Assembly (NCBI GenBank): GCA_002336405.1
Contig: DDEJ01000062.1
Span: forward strand, 2,937-10,490
Direction: 5' to 3'
DNA: 7,554 nt
Source: Rhodobacteraceae bacterium UBA1957
GTDB taxonomy: Bacteria > Pseudomonadota > Alphaproteobacteria > Rhodobacterales > Rhodobacteraceae
The position numbers were made by a program, and so were the translations under genes. Below the pieces are notes generated by a model. The model saw only the letters and a program-made list of their open reading frames with translations. It was not told where the DNA came from and did no database searches. Positions 5,173 to 7,554 of this stretch are shown here, piece by piece; position 1 is the stretch's first letter, and each line of letters starts with the position of its first letter.

Positions 5173-7371
5173 ATGTTGCAACAGCCGGGTTTCTTTGACC
5201 AAGGTACACTGGTCAGCGTCATGACGCTAGCACCTTTGGACAGCGCGCTGGATTATCGCGCGCCGGAAGGCGGTTGCCATATGGGGGCCTATGTCGAGGT
5301 GCCTTTGGGGCCGCGCAAAGTGCTGGGCGTGGTCTGGGGGGCTGGCCGCGGAGATTACGATCTCAGCAAAATACGCGCAGTAGCAAGGGTGTTGAATGTC
5401 GCCCCGATGCGGGCCGAGCTTCAAAGTTTTTTGGAACGTGGGGCCGATTATACGTTGACGCCCCGCCCGGCCATGTTGCGGCTTGCCACCCGGGTCCCGG
5501 GATTGAGCAACCCACCATCCATGCGCAAAGTCTACCGTCCCGGCGCAACAGAGCCCGACCGCATGACAGATGCGCGGCGGCGGGTGTTGGAAACGTTTCA
5601 AAGCTATGGCGGGCTGGCCTTTACGCTCAAAGAGCTGGCGGATATGGCCGGTGTCAGCCAGTCAGTAATCAAGGGTATGGTGGCCTTGGGCGCTGTTCAA
5701 GAAGAGGATACACCGCGCGATCTACCGTTTCAAACGCTTGAGACAGCGCATAGCCAAACCATACTGACGGCAGCGCAGAACAGTGCCGCAAACGCATTGA
5801 TCGCCGGACTTAAAGAACAGACCTATGGCACGACATTGCTCAAGGGTGTCACCGGATCGGGTAAAACCGAGGTCTACCTGGAAGCTGTCGCCGAATGCCT
5901 GCGGCAGGGCCGGCAAGCTCTGGTGCTTTTGCCTGAAATCGCACTGACAGCTGAATTTTTGAACCGTGTTGAGGCGCGTTTTGGGGCACTTCCTGCCGAA
6001 TGGCATTCTGGAGTGACCCTGACCGAGCGACGCCGGGTTTGGAAAATGGTCGGATCAGGGGGCGCACAAATGGTGATTGGCGCCCGATCTGCACTGTTTT
6101 TACCCTACCAGAATCTTGGTTTGATTGTCGTCGATGAAGAGCACGATAGTTCTTATAAACAAGAAGATGGCGTTTTATATAATGCCCGTGACATGGCGGT
6201 TCTACGCGCGTCGATCTGTGGCGCGCGCGTGGTGCTGGCCTCGGCCACGCCAAGTTTGGAAAGCTGGGCTAATGCCGAGGCGGGCAAATACCAGTATCTT
6301 GAATTGGCGGCGCGATTTGGTGTCGCAGTGATGCCCAAGCTGGGTGCGATTGATATGCGCGGCGAAACTCTGCAGGCGGGGCGCTGGATCTCGCATACGC
6401 TGCAAAAAGCGATGGAGCACCGCTTGCAAGCTGGTGAACAGTCGCTGTTGTTTATCAATCGTCGCGGTTATGCGCCGGTGACCCTGTGTCGGGCCTGTGG
6501 GCACCAGATCGGTTGTGACGATTGCGATGCCCGCATGGTCGAGCACCGGTTCCAAAACCGCCTGATGTGCCACCAATGCGGAGAGACCAAGCCGATGCCG
6601 GTGCGCTGCCCATCCTGCGAGGTCGAGGACCGTCTTGCGCCGGTTGGTCCAGGCATCGAGCGGCTGACCGAAGAGGCGCAAAACCTGTTTCCAGACGCCC
6701 GCATTGCCGCGCTGTCATCGGATCTCTATGGCACCGCCCGCGCGTTAAAGGCCCATATTCAAGCCATTGCCAAAGGCGAGGCTGATATCATCCTCGGCAC
6801 CCAACTGGTGGCCAAGGGGCATAATTTTCCCCTGTTGACACTGGTTGGGGTAATCGATGCAGACCTTGGTCTACAGGGCTCAGATTTACGCGCCGCCGAA
6901 CGCACCTTTCAACTGATGCGACAGGTTTCGGGGCGGGCCGGGCGCAGCGACAAACCGGGCGAGGCACTGTTACAAACCTATCAACCCGAGCATCCGGTAA
7001 TCCGCTCAATCCTGTCAGGGGATGAAACCGGTTTCTTACAGACCGAGGCCACACAACGCCGCGATGCCGGGGTGCCGCCCTATGGTCGTCTGGCGGGGAT
7101 TATTCTGTCGGGGCCGGATCTGTCACAGCTGTTTGATCTGGGCAACGCGCTGGCCCGCCAAGACCAGCCGTTACGCCAAATCGACGCTCAAGTGTTCGGC
7201 CCCGCCCCGGCCCCAATCGCCCGGGTGCGTGGTCGGCACCGGGTGCGGCTGTTGGTCAAAGCCGGCAAAACAACCCCACTACAGCCCGCCCTTACAACTT
7301 GGATTGGTCAATTTAAGCTAAAGGCACAGATGCGGTTGGCTGTCGATATTGACCCGCAAAGTTTTTATTGA
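5173..7371 (+). CDS. priA: Primosomal protein N' (replication restart helicase PriA)
   Basis: PriA recognises stalled or collapsed forks, unwinds DNA 3'-5' and reloads the replicative helicase. With the ATG at 5173 the protein has 732 residues, the normal length. Domains in order: the N-terminal 3'-OH-binding domain (about 1-90, with LDYRAPEGG and VEVPLGPRKVLGVVWG); a winged helix (about 130-180, TLKELADMAGVSQSVI); the SF2 helicase core with Walker A GVTGSGKT (225-232), ALVLLPEIALT, and Walker B/DEEH at 321-324 in VVDEEHDSSYKQEDG. Eight zinc-binding cysteines (439, 442, 448, 451, 466, 469, 479, 482) are all in place. The second helicase lobe has GTQLVAKGHNFP and QVSGRAGR (584-591), and a C-terminal domain follows. 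No frameshift or missing motif is seen. The gene is transcribed divergently from fsa across a 96-bp gap. The insertion sequence about 110 bp beyond the stop does not disrupt it. Confidence 0.97.
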   Translation: MLQQPGFFDQGTLVSVMTLAPLDSALDYRAPEGGCHMGAYVEVPLGPRKVLGVVWGAGRGDYDLSKIRAVARVLNVAPMRAELQSFLERGADYTLTPRPAMLRLATRVPGLSNPPSMRKVYRPGATEPDRMTDARRRVLETFQSYGGLAFTLKELADMAGVSQSVIKGMVALGAVQEEDTPRDLPFQTLETAHSQTILTAAQNSAANALIAGLKEQTYGTTLLKGVTGSGKTEVYLEAVAECLRQGRQALVLLPEIALTAEFLNRVEARFGALPAEWHSGVTLTERRRVWKMVGSGGAQMVIGARSALFLPYQNLGLIVVDEEHDSSYKQEDGVLYNARDMAVLRASICGARVVLASATPSLESWANAEAGKYQYLELAARFGVAVMPKLGAIDMRGETLQAGRWISHTLQKAMEHRLQAGEQSLLFINRRGYAPVTLCRACGHQIGCDDCDARMVEHRFQNRLMCHQCGETKPMPVRCPSCEVEDRLAPVGPGIERLTEEAQNLFPDARIAALSSDLYGTARALKAHIQAIAKGEADIILGTQLVAKGHNFPLLTLVGVIDADLGLQGSDLRAAERTFQLMRQVSGRAGRSDKPGEALLQTYQPEHPVIRSILSGDETGFLQTEATQRRDAGVPPYGRLAGIILSGPDLSQLFDLGNALARQDQPLRQIDAQVFGPAPAPIARVRGRHRVRLLVKAGKTTPLQPALTTWIGQFKLKAQMRLAVDIDPQSFY

Positions 7372-7474
7372 GCGCGCTCAGTTTAAACAGCGGCGAAGCC
7401 TCTAGTCTCGATAGAGAACGCAATCCCCACCAGCACCTTCATCTCCAAATTTTATTCAAGGTTGCATTTAACTC
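7372..7474. other. Intergenic stretch between priA and the insertion sequence
   Basis: About 100 bp without a supportable gene. It starts with the perfect 12-bp palindrome TGAGCGCGCTCA (7369-7380), which overlaps the priA stop, followed directly by the palindrome GTTTAAAC (7381-7388). A CTCTA-N7-TAGAG inverted repeat lies near 7400-7416. None has a T-run, so no intrinsic terminator for priA is evident. What originally lay beyond is hidden by the insertion. Confidence 0.5.
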
Positions 7475-7480
7475 ACTAGG
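7475..7480. other. Probable IS481 target site, ACTAGG (NCTAGN)
   Basis: ACTAGG directly abuts the inferred TGT end of the element. IS481 is known to insert at NCTAGN and to duplicate these 6 bp. The other copy should lie beyond the far end of the element, outside the window, so the duplication cannot be confirmed here. Confidence 0.55.
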
Positions 7481-7554
7481 TGTTTGCTGCGATGGTTTAA
7501 TGGTGTGATCCTTTCTCAGAAATGGAAGGAAGCATTATGGGACAAGTTCGTCAT
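7481..7554 (+). mobile_element. Left end of an IS481-family insertion sequence (partial)
   Basis: The element is identified from the start of its transposase at 7537. The left boundary is placed at 7481 because IS481 ends begin with TGT (here TGTTTGCTGCGATGG) and because a CTAG target abuts it. The 56 bp between the end and the transposase ATG is the usual short leader. The right end and the inverted-repeat partner lie outside the window, so the exact boundary and intactness are inferred. Confidence 0.7.
7537..7554 (+). CDS. IS481-family transposase, first six codons (partial)
   Basis: ATG GGA CAA GTT CGT CAT gives MGQVRH, cut off by the window end. From memory, this is the start of a widespread group of IS481-family DDE transposases whose N-termini read MGQV(R/L)HG followed by a helix-turn-helix region, common in Rhodobacterales and other proteobacteria. 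The start is supported by GGAAGGA at 7524-7530, 6 nt upstream. Six residues are few, so the call rests on this match combined with the TGT end and CTAG target next to it. Whether the gene is intact cannot be seen. Confidence 0.7.

Noticed and set aside
7383..7442. 19-codon minus-strand frame (MKVLVGIAFSIETRGFAAV) between priA and the insertion sequence
   Set aside because: It is very short, with GGAG touching the ATG and no spacer, and I recognise no family; it could be a gene remnant but cannot be supported.

Overview
The window is about 7.5 kb of ordinary chromosomal sequence from an alphaproteobacterium, most likely a member of the Rhodobacterales (Roseobacter group). The evidence is a GcrA cell-cycle regulator (a protein essentially confined to alphaproteobacteria), a phosphatidylcholine synthase of the rhizobial/rhodobacterial Pcs type, an AAAGGAG-type Shine-Dalgarno, and moderate GC content with AT-richer intergenic gaps. 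No genus can be fixed from the sequence alone.

Layout, left to right. Positions 1-161 are the last 52 codons of a plus-strand alpha/beta hydrolase, probably a prolyl-oligopeptidase (S9) type enzyme. It converges on gcrA (184-750, minus). The 254-bp gap upstream of gcrA holds a strong terminator-like hairpin with a U-tract immediately before the gcrA ribosome binding site, a candidate promoter behind it, and a GANTC methylation motif. Next, all on the minus strand, are a DMT/EamA-family exporter (1005-1913), phosphatidylcholine synthase pcs (1999-2697), the tyrosine recombinase xerC (2732-3667), a DUF484 protein (3664-4371, overlapping xerC by 4 nt as GTGA), and a small transaldolase/fructose-6-phosphate aldolase family enzyme (4423-5076). 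The order fsa > DUF484 > xerC > pcs, with gaps of 51, -4 and 34 nt, looks like one operon transcribed leftwards. The exporter, 85 nt further on, may be read through or have its own promoter. Divergently, priA (5173-7371, plus) encodes the primosomal helicase. After a 109-bp intergenic stretch the window ends inside the left end of an IS481-family insertion sequence, whose first six transposase codons (MGQVRH) are visible. The bases just outside its TGT end, ACTAGG, match the NCTAGN target known for IS481.

Functionally this is mostly housekeeping: chromosome dimer resolution (XerC), replication restart (PriA), cell-cycle transcription (GcrA), membrane lipid synthesis (Pcs) and the pentose phosphate pathway (transaldolase). 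I found no convincing novel multi-gene system. The points most worth a second look are the terminator-like element in the gcrA leader, the active-site residues that favour transaldolase over fructose-6-phosphate aldolase activity, and the IS481 insertion at the right edge.
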